NCBI RefSeq assembly: GCF_022539505.1
Contig: NC_061510.1
Location: forward strand, 273,243,687 to 273,307,686
Length of the DNA stretch: 64,000 nt
Reading direction: 5' to 3'
Source: Lolium rigidum
Lineage: Eukaryota; Streptophyta; Magnoliopsida; Poales; Poaceae
This document shows positions 24,328-34,809 of this stretch, piece after piece. A program made the position numbers and the translations under genes. How positions within the stretch are numbered: position 1 is the stretch's first letter; each line of letters begins with the position of its first letter. The notes below the pieces were generated by a model. That model was not told the origin of the DNA, ran no database searches, and saw nothing but the letters and a program-made list of their open reading frames with translations.

Positions 24328-25926
24328 TGATACGTCTCAAACGTATCCATAATTTCTTATGTTCCACGCTACTTTTATTATGATACTCACATGTTTTATA
24401 CACACTTTATGTCATTATTATGCATTTTCCGGCACTAACCTATTGACGAGATGCCGAAGAGCTAGTTGCTTGTTTTCGCTGTTTTGGTTTCGAAATCCTA
24501 CAAAGGAAATATTCTCGGAATTGGACGAAATCAACGCCCAGGGTCTTATTTTTCCACGAAGCTTCCAGAAGACCGAAAGGGTTACGAAGTGGGGCGACGA
24601 GGCGCCGCCACCATAGGGCGGCGCGGCCAGAGGGGGGCCCGCGCCGCCCTATGGGGTGGGCCCCTCGTCAGCCCTCCAACTCCGCTCTTCCGCCTACTTA
24701 AAGCCTTCGTCGCGAAAACCCCAGGACCGAGAGCCACGATACGGAAAACCTTCCAGAGACGCCGCCGCCGCCTATCCCATCTCGGGGGATTCAGGAGATC
24801 GCCTTCGGCACCCTGCCGGAGAGGGGAATCATCTCCCGGAGGGCTCTTCATCACCATGATCGCCTCCGGATTGATGTGTGAGTAGTTCACCCCTGGACTA
24901 TGGGTCCATAGCAGTAGCTAGATGGTTGTCTTCTCCTCATTGTGCTACCATGTTAGATCTTGTGTGCTGCCTATCATGATCAAGATCATTTATTTGTAAT
25001 GCTACATGTTGTGTTTGTTGGGATCCGATGAATATGGAATACTATGTCAAGTTGATTATCAATCTATCATATATATGTTGTTTATGTTCTTGCATGCTCT
25101 CCGTTGCTAGTAGAGGCTCTGGCCAAGTTGATACTTGTAACTCCAAGATGGAGTATTTATGCTCGATAGTGGGTTCATGCCTCCATTGAATGCGGGACGT
25201 GTGACGAAAGTTCTAAGGTTGTGGATGTGTTGTTGCCACTAGGGATAAAACATCAATGCTTTGTCTAAGGATATTTGTTGATTACATTACGCACCATACT
25301 TAATGCAATTGTCTGTTGTTTGCAACTTAATACTGGAAGGGGTTCGGATGATAACCTGAAGGTGGACTTTTTAGGCATAGATGCATGCTGGATAGCGGTC
25401 GATGTACTTTGTCGTAATGCCCTGATTAAATCTCATAGTAGTCATCGTGATATATGTATGTGCATTGTTATGCCTTCTCTATTTGTCAATTCCCCAATTG
25501 TAATTTGTTCACCCAACATGCCATTTATCTTATGGGAGAGACACCACTAGTGAACTGTGGACCCCGGTCCATTCTTTACATCTGAAATACAATCTCTCGC
25601 AATACTTGTTCTTTACTTGTTCTTCGCAAACAAACATCATTTTCCACACTATACATCTAATCCTTTGTTTACGGCAAGCCGGTGAGATTGACAACCTCAG
25701 CTGTTACGTTGGGGCAAAGTACTTTGATTGTGTTGTGCAGGTTCCACGTTGGCGTCGGAATCCCCGGTGTTGCGCCGCACTACACTCCGCCACCAACAAC
25801 CTTCACGTGTTCCTTGACTCCTACTGGTTCGATAACCTTGGTTTCATACTGAGGGAAAACTTGCTGTTGTACGCATCACACCTTCCTCTTGGGGTTCCCA
25901 ACGGACGTGTGTCTTGCACGCTATCA
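24328..25926 (+). mobile_element. Solo LTR, 1,599 bp, TSD CCATG
   Basis: The LTR begins TGATACGTCTCAAACGTATC and ends CACGCTATCA. It is flanked by CCATG on both sides (24323-24327 and 25927-25931). It belongs to the same abundant Triticeae gypsy LTR family as 47001-47811, 49926-51510, 52140-52490 and 55086-56363 here. The insertion cut the end of the pol frame; the phase is kept if the LTR and one target copy are ignored, which shows the gypsy ORF was open when hit. Confidence 0.95.
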
Positions 25927-25931
25927 CCATG

Positions 25932-26879
25932 GTGCAAGGAACTAGAAGAGAGGAAGAGAGAAGAAGAAAGAGGAAAGAAGAAAGAAGAAGAAAGGAAGAG
26001 AAAAGGAGAAGAAGGAAGAAAAAGAAAAGAAGAAGAAGAAGAGAGGAAGAGGCGGCCGACCCCAGCCCTGGCCGCGCGCGTGGAGGGGAGACCGGTAGTA
26101 CCGGCCCCTCCTGGCCGGTACTACCGGCCAGAGCTGGGCGGCACCATCCTGGCCGCACGGGGAGAGGGAAGGCCGGTACCTCCGCCTGGAGGCTCCGGCC
26201 GAGGTACTGCTGGGGCGCCCCCGAGCCCTAGTAACATGCAAACCAAGTGCTGCAGCTCCCCGGTACCTCGGGCGGTACCTCCAGCCGTGGTACCGCCCAG
26301 AGCTCCCGTCCCCTAGTAACTCTCCGTCCATTTTGTGCCTCTCCCCGGTACCTCGAGCGGTACCACCGCTCGCGCCTCCGACCTCCGTGAATCTGAGCCG
26401 TTGATCGGTATCCAGCGGTTGTAGCTTAATTAGATTTTACCCAAACTACCCCTGTCTTGAATCTGGCTATATGTGCCTCCGTATGCTCATTTGCTAGGGT
26501 TAGACATAGACTTGGATTATTTTTGGATCTTTGCTCAAAAACCTCTAGGATGATCTCCTATGTTTCATCAAGGCCACCTCTTGTTGAAGATTGAATAGTT
26601 TGTGTGTGAGATTCTAGTGTGCTCCACTCTCTCTCTCTCTCACAAGTGTTCATCTCCACCACCAATCTCTCACACCGGGATTCAACCTCGTGGTCTCTCC
26701 TAGTGTGATTCTACCGGCGTGGTTTATCGAGCCACGGGAGTGAAATTCAATTGTATTGGGTTGGTGTGCGCGTGTTGTTCTTTGTGTTCATCTTGTTCTT
26801 CGTTTTTCCCCTTTTTCCCCTCTTTGATTTCGGGTCAATTCACGAGATTGGGACACATCCTAGGTCTTAGACCACATCA
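25932..26879 (+). other. 3' end of the gypsy element: Lys/Glu/Arg tail, purine tract, probable 3' LTR
   Basis: From 25932 the pol frame continues as a Glu/Lys/Arg-rich tail encoded by an almost pure purine run (25940-26055), then stops by 26316. The run may double as the polypurine tract for plus-strand priming. Downstream are repeated CCGGTAC palindromes (26085-26370), a CT microsatellite (about 26626-26642) and an ending ...CTTAGACCACATCA at 26879 that looks like an LTR end. The LTR start was not identified. Confidence 0.5.
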
Positions 26880-27398
26880 GACCTAAACGTACCACAACGT
26901 TTTTTTGGGTAACCAGGGAATATATATACACGAGTTTTTTACTGGCAACTCAATGCACAGGAGGATGGCGACCATCACGCTGCCTCTTCATCTGTTGAGA
27001 CATCCTGACCTTCAATTCTCAGTGTGCGATTGGAAAAAAGCAGCCATATGGGCCTGAAGAGCTGTCGCTTGGAGTTGGAGTGCCTCCGCACCATTGTCTG
27101 GCTCCTACACTCCATTATTTTTGTGTCACAAACCCGGGGCTCCTTTCTGTGCACATAGAATCGATCATTGCATGCTCTTGTTTGCTACCCACTAATAATC
27201 AAGTGAAGCATTTCAACAAACACAGGACATGCATCTCCTACGCTGTATTATCCGGAACGGAATGCTCCCTCCTCCACTCCTCAGTTTCTACCGCAGGAAT
27301 TCATAGCGAACCCCCCAAAACCACTACCGAGTCGTCACATAGAGTCGACCGCAAATTCGCAAGGGAAGGAAACAGAGGCAGAGGTGACTGTGATATGG
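26880..27398. other. Left flank of the CACTA insertion, nothing recognised
   Basis: This is low-copy-looking DNA with a TATATATA stretch at 26921-26930. No ORF resembles a known protein. It was continuous with 40155 onward before the CACTA element inserted at TGG. Confidence 0.5.
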
Positions 27399-27410
27399 CA
27401 CTAGTGGAGA

Positions 27411-27660
27411 AGAGGCCTTTGGACCCAAGCAAATGACCCACTGCTGAACCAAACCGGGTCCAATGCCCCCATTGGACCCGGTTCGTTTACGCCGGGACGA
27501 CCCCACCCGGCGGCGCCTGTCACGTAGCGGCCTTTGGACCCGGTTTGTCACACAAACCGGGACCAAAGGTCCACCCGCGGGCGCGGCAGGCCGTGTCAGC
27601 TCTGGGAACCCTTTAGTCCCGGTTTGTATGACAAACCGGGTCCAAAGGCCCCCTCCGGCT
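27411..27660. repeat. Left subterminal palindromic repeats of the CACTA element
   Basis: CCTTTGGACCCGGTTTGT and its reverse AAACCGGGTCCAAAGGCC alternate four or more times, forming hairpins such as 27530-27570 and 27610-27650. Such motifs are binding sites for the element's TNPA-like protein. Confidence 0.8.
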
Positions 27661-27666
27661 ATATAA
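27659..27666 (+). promoter_or_regulatory. TATA box of the transposase transcript
   Basis: CTATATAA lies at the inner edge of the subterminal repeats and about 290 bp before the transposase ATG at 27955. The spacing suits a short leader, possibly with an intron. Confidence 0.5.
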
Positions 27667-27954
27667 CCTTGCCCTTGCCCAAGTGTGAGCCACACTTAGC
27701 CATTTTTTCACTATCTTCACAAGAGGGTGTATTGCTCTCCTCTCTTCTTCACATGCATAAGAGGTGTTTGATGAAATGCTTAAGAGGGTTTGCCACTTGA
27801 GTTTACACAAATCAAGCCACACTTAACTTGCTTTTTTCTTCTTCATCGAGGTTAACAACTTTATCCTTTTCATCCGCAATTGATAAAATGCATGTGTATA
27901 TATACATCGTGATGTTACGTAATGGTTTTGACCAGCTTAATTATATCATGCGAG

Positions 27955-30900
27955 ATGAATCGGCAATGGATGTACATTGACCGACGGTTTGACGAGTTCA
28001 CTGCGGGCCTGGATAATTTTATGGCCGTGGCGGAGGCAAACAAACATGGTGGCTTCATGTATTGTCCATGTGTGGACTGCAAGAATACCGTAAATTACGC
28101 TCGCTCGAGTCTCATTCACAGCCACCTTCTGCGATCCGGTTTCATGCCCGAGTTACTATTGTTGGACCAAGCACGGAGAAAGAGGGGTTATGATGGAAGA
28201 CAATGAAGAAGAGGAAGAGGATGATGACGGTTATCCCAATTTCCACGAATACGATGATCTTGCGAGAAGGCAATGAAGACAATGAAGTAGAAGATCAAGA
28301 GGCACCGAGATGAGCCTGCTGATGATGATCTTGGCCGGGCCATTGCTGATGCAAGGAGAGAATGTGAAACTGAAAAGGAAAGGTTGGCCTTCGACAAGAT
28401 GATAGAAGATCACAACAAATTGTTATACCCAACTTGCGAAGATGGCCATAAAAAGCTAGAGCGACACCTTGGAATTGTTGCAATGGAAGGCGGAGAACGG
28501 TGTCATCGACTCGGGATTTGGAAAGTTGCTGACAATAATTAAGAGGAAGCTTCCAAGGGGTAACGAATTGCCCGCCGGTACGTACGAAGCGAAGAAGATT
28601 GTCTCGCCCTCTAGGATTAGATGTGCAAAAGATACATGCATGCATTAATGATTGCATCCTCTACCGCGGTGAGTACGAGAATTTGGATGCATGTCCGGTG
28701 TGCACTTGCATTGCGGTATAAGATCGAGACGAGATGACCCTGGTGATGTTGAGGGCGAGCGCCCCAAGAAGAGGGTTCTGCCAAGGTTATGTGGTATGCT
28801 CCTATAATACCACGGCTGAAACGCTTGTTCGGGAATAAAGAGCACGCTAGGTTGTTGCGATGGCACAAAGAAGACCGTAAGAAAGACGTGATGTTGAGGC
28901 ACCCTGTCGATGGATCCCAATGGAGAAAAATCGATAGAGAGTTCCCAAACTTTGCACGGGATGCAAGGAACTTAAGGTTTGGTCTAAGTACGGATGGCAT
29001 GAATCCTTTTGGAGAGCGAGCTGCAGCCATAGCACACTGGCCTGTGACTCTTTGTATATATAACCTTCCTCCTTGGTTGTGCATGAAGCGGAAGTTCATT
29101 ATGATGCCGGTGCTCATACAAGGCCCGAAGCAACCCGGGAACGACATTGATGTGTACACGAAGCCATTAGTCGAAGAACTTCTACAGTCTGTGGTCCCTA
29201 GCGGGTGTACGTGTGTGGGACGAGCACAAGCGGGAGGAATTTGACCTAAGAGCGATGCTTTTCGTAACCATCAATGAGCTGGCCTGCTCTTGGTAACATT
29301 TCGGGACAGTCAAACAAGGGATACAATGCATGCACACACTTGTTTACATGAGCTCGAAGGTGATTATTTGGAAAAAGGTCGGAAGGTCGTGTACACAGGG
29401 CATCGTCGATTTCTTAGGATTACCCATCCCGTAAGAAAGAAAGGAAAGCATTACGACGGTGAGGCTGATCACCGGAGGAAGCCTCCCCATCGTGATGGTG
29501 TTGATATATTTGGTATGGTCAAGGATCTAGATGTAATATTTGGAAAGGGTCTGGCGGACGGTCACATTCCGAATGACGCTGCCGGACACGCGCCCATGTG
29601 GAAGAAGAAATCTATTTTTTGGGAGCTAGAATATTGGAAAGTCTTAGAAGTCCGCTCTTCAATCGATGTGATGCACGTGACGAAGAATCTTTGCGTGAAC
29701 CTGCTAGGCTTTACGGGCGTGTACGGGAAGACAAAAGATACACCGAAGCACGGGAGGACCGGCAACGTTGGAAAGACCCCAAAAATCTGCATGAGAGAGT
29801 TAAAGGACGTCATTTATCCGGCTACGCTCTTACAAAAGCGAGAGAAGGAGATATTTTTTGAATGTCTTAGCGAGTATCAAGGTCCCGTCCGGCTTCTCCT
29901 CCAATATAAAGGGAATAATAAATATGGAGAAGAAAACATTCCAGAACACGAAGTCTCATGAGCTGTCACGTGATAATGACACGGTTGCTTCCGATTGCAT
30001 TGAGGGGGCTTCTACCGGAAAATGTTCGACTGCCCATTGTGAAGCTATGTGCATTCCTCAATGCAATTTCTCAAAAGGTAATAAACCCAGAAATTCTACC
30101 GAGGTTGCGGAATGATGTGGTCCAATGTCTCGTTAGTTTTGAGCTGGTGTTCCCACCATCCTTCTTCAATATTATGACACATCTCCTCGTTCACCCGGTC
30201 GATGAGATTTCCATTCTCGGTCCTGTGTTTCTACACAATATGTTCCCCTTCGAGAGGTTCATGGGAGTCTTGAAGAAATATGTTCATAACCGTGCTAGGC
30301 CGGAAGGAAGCATCTCCAAGGGCTATGGAACGAGAGGAGGTCATTGAATTACGTGTTGACTTTATTCACGACCTTAAGCCGATTGGTGTTCTCGAATCGC
30401 GGCATGAAGGGAGACTAAGTGGAAAAGGCACGCTAGGAAGGAAATCAATGATATGTAGGGACGGGATTTCTTTGACTCAAGCACACTACACGGTTCTACA
30501 AAGTTCCACCATGGTGGCTCCGTATATCGGTGACCACAAGAACTTTCTACGCTCCCGGAACCCGGGCGGTCGAACGATTGGATTAGACGTGAACACATGT
30601 CGACTTTCGGCGGTTGGTTGCAAAAACATCTCTCGAATAACGAAGATATTGAAGATCAGTCTGTACTTGCTGGCCCGGACACCATCTTCGATCGTAGTGA
30701 CTTTCCAAGGGTACGAGATAAATGGGAATACATTTTACACGATCGCCCAAGATAAAAAGAGCACCAACCAAAACGGTGGTGTCCGCTTTGATGCAATAAT
30801 GAATGAAGGCCCAAATGACACATATTATGGTTACATAGAGGATATCCGGGAACTTGAGTATGGACCTTCTTTTAAGGTCCCTTTGTTTAGGTGCAAATGG

Positions 30901-31206
30901 GTCAACAAAACGGGAGGCGGGGTTCGGGTAGACAAGTTGTATGGAATGACAACGGTGGATCTCAACAATCTTGGGTATAGAGACGAACCATTCGTCCTAG
31001 CCAAGGATGTGGCCCAGGTTTTCTATGTGAAGGATATGTCTAGCAAACCAAGAAAAAGGAAACATAAGGAAACAAATACATCAAACGATGAGCCAAAGCG
31101 CCACATAGTTCTTTACGGAAAAAGAAACATCGTGGGAGTGGAGGACAAGACAGGACATGTCGAGAAGATTATAATAAGTTTGATGAAATTCCACCCTTCA
31201 GAGTGA
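27955..31206 (+). pseudogene. TNP2-type CACTA transposase
   Basis: The transposase for the host CACTA element. The ATG at 27955 opens MNRQWMYIDRR, with the transposase-associated domain (CPCVDC near 28065; HSHLLRSGFMPE). The frame then shifts several times before the core: DGMNPFGERAAAIAHWPV near 28995-29045, the QPGNDIDVYTKPLVEELL block near 29130-29180, HRRFLRITHPVRKK near 29400, and SIDVMHVTKNLC near 29660-29695. A DUF4218-like block (about 29860-30340, with PPSFFNIMTHLLVHPVDE) and a DUF4216-like block (about 30670-31060, YYGYIEDIRELEYG) follow. Compared with the remnant at 1489-5225 it is much better preserved, but breaks near 28170, 28270, 28590, 29240, 29960 and 30330 remain. Some may be introns, others real frameshifts. 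Confidence in the family is high. Confidence 0.9.
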
Positions 31207-31408
31207 ACATTGATCCAAGCATCAAGTTAAATGATGAAGATGCTCCATGGTTAAGGCCGAAGAAGATTAAATGATGAAGATGCTCCATGGCACAAATGAG
31301 TATCTCAACATGGCAATCAATTTCCCATTTATTTTTGTGTAATCATTTAGCTGTATGTAAGATATGAAAAGTGGAGATGTGGTTGGCTTTTTGTACCATA
31401 TATATAGA
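31207..31408. other. 3' end of the transposase unit
   Basis: A 23-bp phrase, ATGATGAAGATGCTCCATGG with neighbours, is repeated at about 31230 and 31271. The rest is probably 3' untranslated sequence. Confidence 0.4.
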
Positions 31409-31803
31409 GGAGATGTAGTCGTTCACGGGTTTGCGGGGAAAAATTCCGAGGCGCAGTTTCCGAAGATGCCGTAGGGCATGTGCACCAACAACATCTTCGA
31501 GAAACTGCGCCACGGGAGATTTCCCAACCCTTTCCCCAACACTATTAGAGGAGATGTAGTCGTTCAGGGGCTTGCGGGAAAAAATTCCGAGGAGCAACTT
31601 CCGAAAATGCCGTAAGGCTTGTGCACCAACGACATCTTCAAGAAGTTGCGCCACGGGAGATTTCCCAACCCTTTCCCCAACAACTGTTAGAGGAGATGTA
31701 GTCGTTCACGGGCTTGCGGGGAAAAATTCCGAGCGCAGCTTCCGAAGATGCCGTAGGGCGTGTGCACCAACAACATCTTCGAGAAGCTGCGCCACGGAGA
31801 TTT
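31409..31803. repeat. Tandem repeat, unit about 141 bp, 2.8 copies
   Basis: Units start with AGATGTAGTCGTTCA at 31411, 31552 and 31694. Each contains an inverted pair: GCGCAGTTTCCGAAGATG against CATCTTCGAGAAACTGCGC, so each unit can fold into a hairpin. Confidence 0.85.
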
Positions 31804-31976
31804 TCCAATCCATGGGAATGAATCTACGCTTGGCTTGTTGATCTGCTTGGCAAGCCGTATCGATGCTCCTTTTATAGGCACGGCACCGCTTCTACTCGAC
31901 AGGGCGTCGTGCGCTACATGCTTTATCTCATCGAGCGGTGCGTCCACCCATGCGTTCTTATCCTGCCGACATCTTT

Positions 31977-32310
31977 AGTCCCGGTTGTACCCACCAGTCG
32001 GGACTAAAGGTTACCCACACGTCCTTATCCCACCGACAGTTTTGTTAGATGACAAAAAAAGGATCTTTAGTCCCGGTTGTACCCACCGGCCGGGACTAAA
32101 GGTTACCCACACGTCTTTATCCCACCGACGGTTTTGTTAGATGACAAAAAAAGGATCTTTCGTCCCGGTTGTACCCACCAGCCGGGACTAAAGGTTACCC
32201 ACACGTCTTTATCCCACCGAGCACTTTTGTTAGATATGACAAAAAAATGATCTTTACTCCCGGTTGTACCCACCAGTCGGGACTAAAGGTTACCCACACG
32301 TCCTTATCCC
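31977..32310. repeat. Tandem repeat, unit 92-95 bp, 3.7 copies
   Basis: Units start at 31977, 32069, 32161 and 32256. Each has AGTCCCGGTTGTACCCACC followed by GTCGGGACTAAAGG, a palindrome of the CACTA subterminal type, then CCCACACGTCTTTATCCCACC. These are subterminal-like binding motifs in the middle of the element. Confidence 0.85.
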
Positions 32311-32402
32311 ACCAAGCGAGTTTTGGCGCCACTGCGTTCCCGCCTATTTTTCTTCCCGCGCTTTCCACTGCTTCCCGCCTCCGTCCTCCCGCCATTTTTT
32401 CA

Positions 32403-32411
32403 CTATATATA
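32403..32411 (+). promoter_or_regulatory. TATA box for the ORF at 32479
   Basis: TATATATA lies about 70 bp upstream of the ATG, a normal plant spacing. It follows the palindromic tandem repeat directly. Confidence 0.5.
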
Positions 32412-32478
32412 TGTTGGCTTGGCCTCCATTTACATATCACATCTAGACTCATATCCGCAAACCTCATCACCAGGTCAC

Positions 32479-33040
32479 ATGGCTTCCATCGTATCTCTAA
32501 CCCTCCGGGAGGCGGAGGCGCTTTGCGCGTCGAACTACCCCTGCCCGCCGGGCTACCGCGTCCCTACCGGCTGGTTGCTGAGCGTCGGAGGGGTACCGGT
32601 CCCTCCTGTCCCTCTAGGTGTGGCGCGCGAGATGGCCATCACGAACCACTACTACTTCGAGCTCACGCCAGAGCGGCGGAGGAATCCCCGGTGGCATCCC
32701 GACTACAGCCCGACTTGGGAGAGCTTCTTCATCAATCGGCGTGAGAGGGCGCTCGCCGAGCACGAGGACGGCGGCCCGCCTCCTTCGAACTTCAACGAGG
32801 CCGGCCGTCGGGCTGTGGTGGCGCGACCGAACTCTCCGGGCGTCATGGCCCACCGTGGCCCCCGCTGCGCTACCCTCGGTCCCAGCCCACGCGTGCTCTC
32901 CCGCCGAGGTTTGACTACCGCGACCCGATGCCGGCGACGATGATGACGGCGACTACGACGACTACGGTGGCGAGTACTATAGGGCCGGGCACGAGTATGA
33001 GCGAATGACTCGAACGGTCGAATCCGGCCATGTATCTTAA
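32479..33040 (+). pseudogene. Uncharacterised grass ORF captured in the CACTA element
   Basis: The frame from the ATG at 32479 gives 154 residues (to 32943): MASIVSLTLREAEAL, then PTGWLLSVGGVPVPPVPLG, NPRWHPDYSPTWESFFINRR and ERALAEHEDGGPPP. It is clearly related to the ORF at 41454-42618 (GGWRLSAGGVPIPPPP, DPRFFPDNHESWIAFFRRRY, ERELAAYDGPPPHP). A frameshift near 32930 separates the C-terminus, an Asp/Tyr/Gly-rich tail (DYDDYGGEYYRAG), which ends around 33040. Compared with the relative it lacks the middle and coiled-coil parts. The function is unknown. It is not a known transposition protein, and it sits tail to tail with the AP2 ORF. Confidence 0.65.
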
Positions 33041-33241
33041 TTAATTTTCGGTTGAGCTAGGCACGAGTACTATAGGGCTAGGCACGAGTACTATCGGCCA
33101 TGTATCTTAATTAATTTTCAGTTGAGTTATGTACTTTAATTCCACATGTAATCCGGCGGGAAACTTTTCTCATCATCGGCGTACGCCACAACGACTTTAT
33201 TGAAAATACAATAATATAGATAAACAACTAGTCTAGTCGAT

Positions 33242-33765
33242 CTACTCGTCGTCGGAGGTTGTCTCGGTCCAAATGTCGTCCCACCGAGGGTCGTTGTCGG
33301 CCCAAGTTGTATTCGGGTTATCGAGCTCGAACACGGCGACGGCCCGACGATGGCGCTGTTGGACCTGCGTTGTGCCGGAGGTCAGCGAAGAACGCGGCGG
33401 TGTTGTCGACGTCGTTGGGAAGCTGCGCCCTCCACCGGCGCATCAACTCCTCGTCGTGCTCGGCGATTGCGATCCGGCGCTGCACCTGGCGGTGGCGGCG
33501 ACGGTCCTCGTCGTCGGACGAGGCACGGCGTCGGCGCGAGGAACTCCGCCTCCTCTAGCGATTCGACGTGCGGGAAGTTCATGTCGCACCGTGGCCGCCG
33601 AAATCGCCATGCGGCCGCGTCGTAAGCGCGCGCCGCCGGCTCCGGGGTGTTGTACGTGCCGAGGGTGAGCCGGAAGCCACCGGCGCGCATCTCGGCGTAG
33701 AACCTACCATTCGGACGCGCTCGGACGCCACGGAAGCCGGACGAGCCGCGACGGCGCGGCGGCAT
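33242..33765 (-). pseudogene. AP2/ERF-domain ORF captured in the CACTA element
   Basis: AP2/ERF proteins are plant DNA-binding transcription factors. The ATG at 33765 (minus) opens MPPRRRGSSG, and residues 10-65 form an AP2 domain: GFRGVRARPNGRFYAEMR, then LTLGTYNTPEPAARAYDAAA and NFP at the end. The usual WxGTF is LTLGTY and the RW pair is RF, so the domain is divergent. An acidic and Arg-rich C-terminal region follows and ends SDDE at 33242, but two frameshifts (near 33515 and 33365) must be crossed to reach it. A TATA-like TTATAAAG lies about 60 bp upstream. It is antisense to the transposase genes and convergent with the ORF at 32479. The domain call is confident; the captured-gene interpretation is inference. 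Confidence 0.8.
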
Positions 33766-33822
33766 ACCGACGACGAATGAACGGAGGCGACGGCGACGTG
33801 TGGTTCCGCGCGCACGCGGCGC

Positions 33823-33829
33823 TTTATAA
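33823..33829 (-). promoter_or_regulatory. TATA box for the AP2-like ORF
   Basis: The minus strand reads GTTATAAAGC about 60 bp before the ATG at 33765. Confidence 0.45.
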
Positions 33830-33839
33830 CACAGCGACG

Positions 33840-34180
33840 CGGCAAGTTTGGCGACAGGTGGCGCGGGGAAGCGGCGGGGCGTGGCACGTGGAAGCGGCGG
33901 CGACGGTGGCGCGGGGAAGCGGCGGGCGTGGCACGTGGAAGCGGGATCTACACGTCGCACGGCGGTGGCGGCGGGGCGAGGCACGTGGAAGCGGCGGCGA
34001 CACGTGGCACGGGGAAGGGACACGTGTGGCGGTGGCGGTGGTGGGCGGTACACGGCGGTGCCGACGGTGGCCAGTACACGGCGGTGGGGGTGGTGGGCGG
34101 TACACGGCGGTGGCCCGTACATGGCGGTGACGGCGGGGCACGGGGAAGGGACACGTGTGGCGGTGGCGGTGGTGGGCAGT
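33840..34180. repeat. GC-rich minisatellite
   Basis: Imperfect short repeats of GTGGCACGTGGAAGCGGCGG (33880-34000) pass into repeats of GGTGGGCGGTACACGGCGGT (34020-34180), including two copies of AAGGGACACGTGTGGCGGTG (about 34015 and 34146). Open frames in all phases are a composition effect. Confidence 0.75.
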
Positions 34181-34237
34181 GCGGTGGCTTTTTTTCATTT
34201 GAAATAAGGCGGGAATGAAAATTTTTAAAAAAATTTG

Positions 34238-34395
34238 GCCTTTGGACCCGGTTTGTATTACAAACCGGGACTAAAGGCTATTTTTGCGCGCGCAGCGAAA
34301 ACGCAGCAAAAATGGCCTTTAGTCCCGGTTTGTATTACAAACCGGGTCCAAAGGCCTTTGGACCCGGTTTGTAACACGCACCGGGTCCAAAGGGA
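34238..34395. repeat. Internal cluster of CACTA subterminal-type palindromes
   Basis: Three hairpins of CCTTTGGACCCGGTTTGTA..ACAAACCGGG type occur within 160 bp, closely resembling the left end of the element (27530-27660). Directly downstream is a TATA box, as at the left end. The cluster looks like a second copy of the terminal promoter region. Confidence 0.8.
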
Positions 34396-34399
34396 GGGG

Positions 34400-34407
34400 T
34401 ATATAAG
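34400..34407 (+). promoter_or_regulatory. TATA box of the second transcription unit
   Basis: TATATAAG follows the palindrome cluster and precedes a very GC-rich first exon (34430-34767) with a possible donor AAG|GTGAGC at about 34770. Confidence 0.5.
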
Positions 34408-34439
34408 CGACACTTCGTCTCCGCGCGGAGATCAATCGC

Positions 34440-34790
34440 GCGGAGACGACGGAAGCGACGCCGCCGAGGCTGCCCCGCCCGCGACTGCCGCCCACCGCGC
34501 CGCCGCCCACCGCTCGCCGTCGCCCGCCGCCGTCCGCGCGCGCCGTCCGCCGTCCGCCCACCGCGCCGCCGCCCACCGCCACGCCCGCGCGCCGTCCGCC
34601 GCGTCCGCGCGCCGTCCGCCCGCCGCGCGCCGTCCGCCCGCCGCGCGCCGTCCGCCCGCCGCGCGCCGTCCGCCCGCCGCCGTCCGCCGCCGTCCGCCCG
34701 ACCGCCGCCGGCCCGCCGCCGTCCGCCGTGCCGCCCGCCGCGCGCCTCCACTCCGCCGCGGCGCCAAGGTGAGCCGCCGGCCACCATTTT
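34440..34790 (+). other. GC-rich leader exon with CCGTCCGCC repeats
   Basis: Imperfect repeats of CGCGCGCCGTCCGCCCGCCG fill this stretch. All frames are open because of the composition. It probably forms the 5' leader of the Transposase_24 unit, spliced from about 34770 to the AG acceptor at about 35326 (TTTTCGTAG). Confidence 0.4.
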
Positions 34791-34809
34791 TTTTTTAAGT
34801 TTTAAGATT

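Larger units (their letters stand above)
13658..26879 (+). mobile_element. Rearranged Ty3/gypsy retrotransposon with duplicated gag-pol
   Basis: The order is leader (13658-14710), gag with nested solo LTR, protease and a broken reverse transcriptase (to 18246), then a partial inserted element (18247-20401), a second gag-pol with complete RT, RNase H and integrase (20402-24327), a solo LTR (24328-25926), and a terminal region ending ...AGACCACATCA at 26879. Pol order (protease-RT-RNase H-integrase) and the YFDD and HPQ-DGQT motifs define Ty3/gypsy. No 5' LTR was found; the left side meets the CACTA terminus at 13657. The 3' LTR start was not located, and the right boundary is a guess from the CA ending. 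Confidence 0.75.

Noticed and set aside
25914..26231. Lys/Arg/Glu-rich ORFs after the solo LTR as a nuclear protein
   Set aside because: The phase matches the end of the gypsy pol frame, and the sequence is an almost pure purine tract.
34440..34790. Long open frames on both strands in the CCGTCCGCC-rich stretch
   Set aside because: The composition lacks stop codons in several frames at once; the encoded Arg/Pro/Ala repeats are low complexity.
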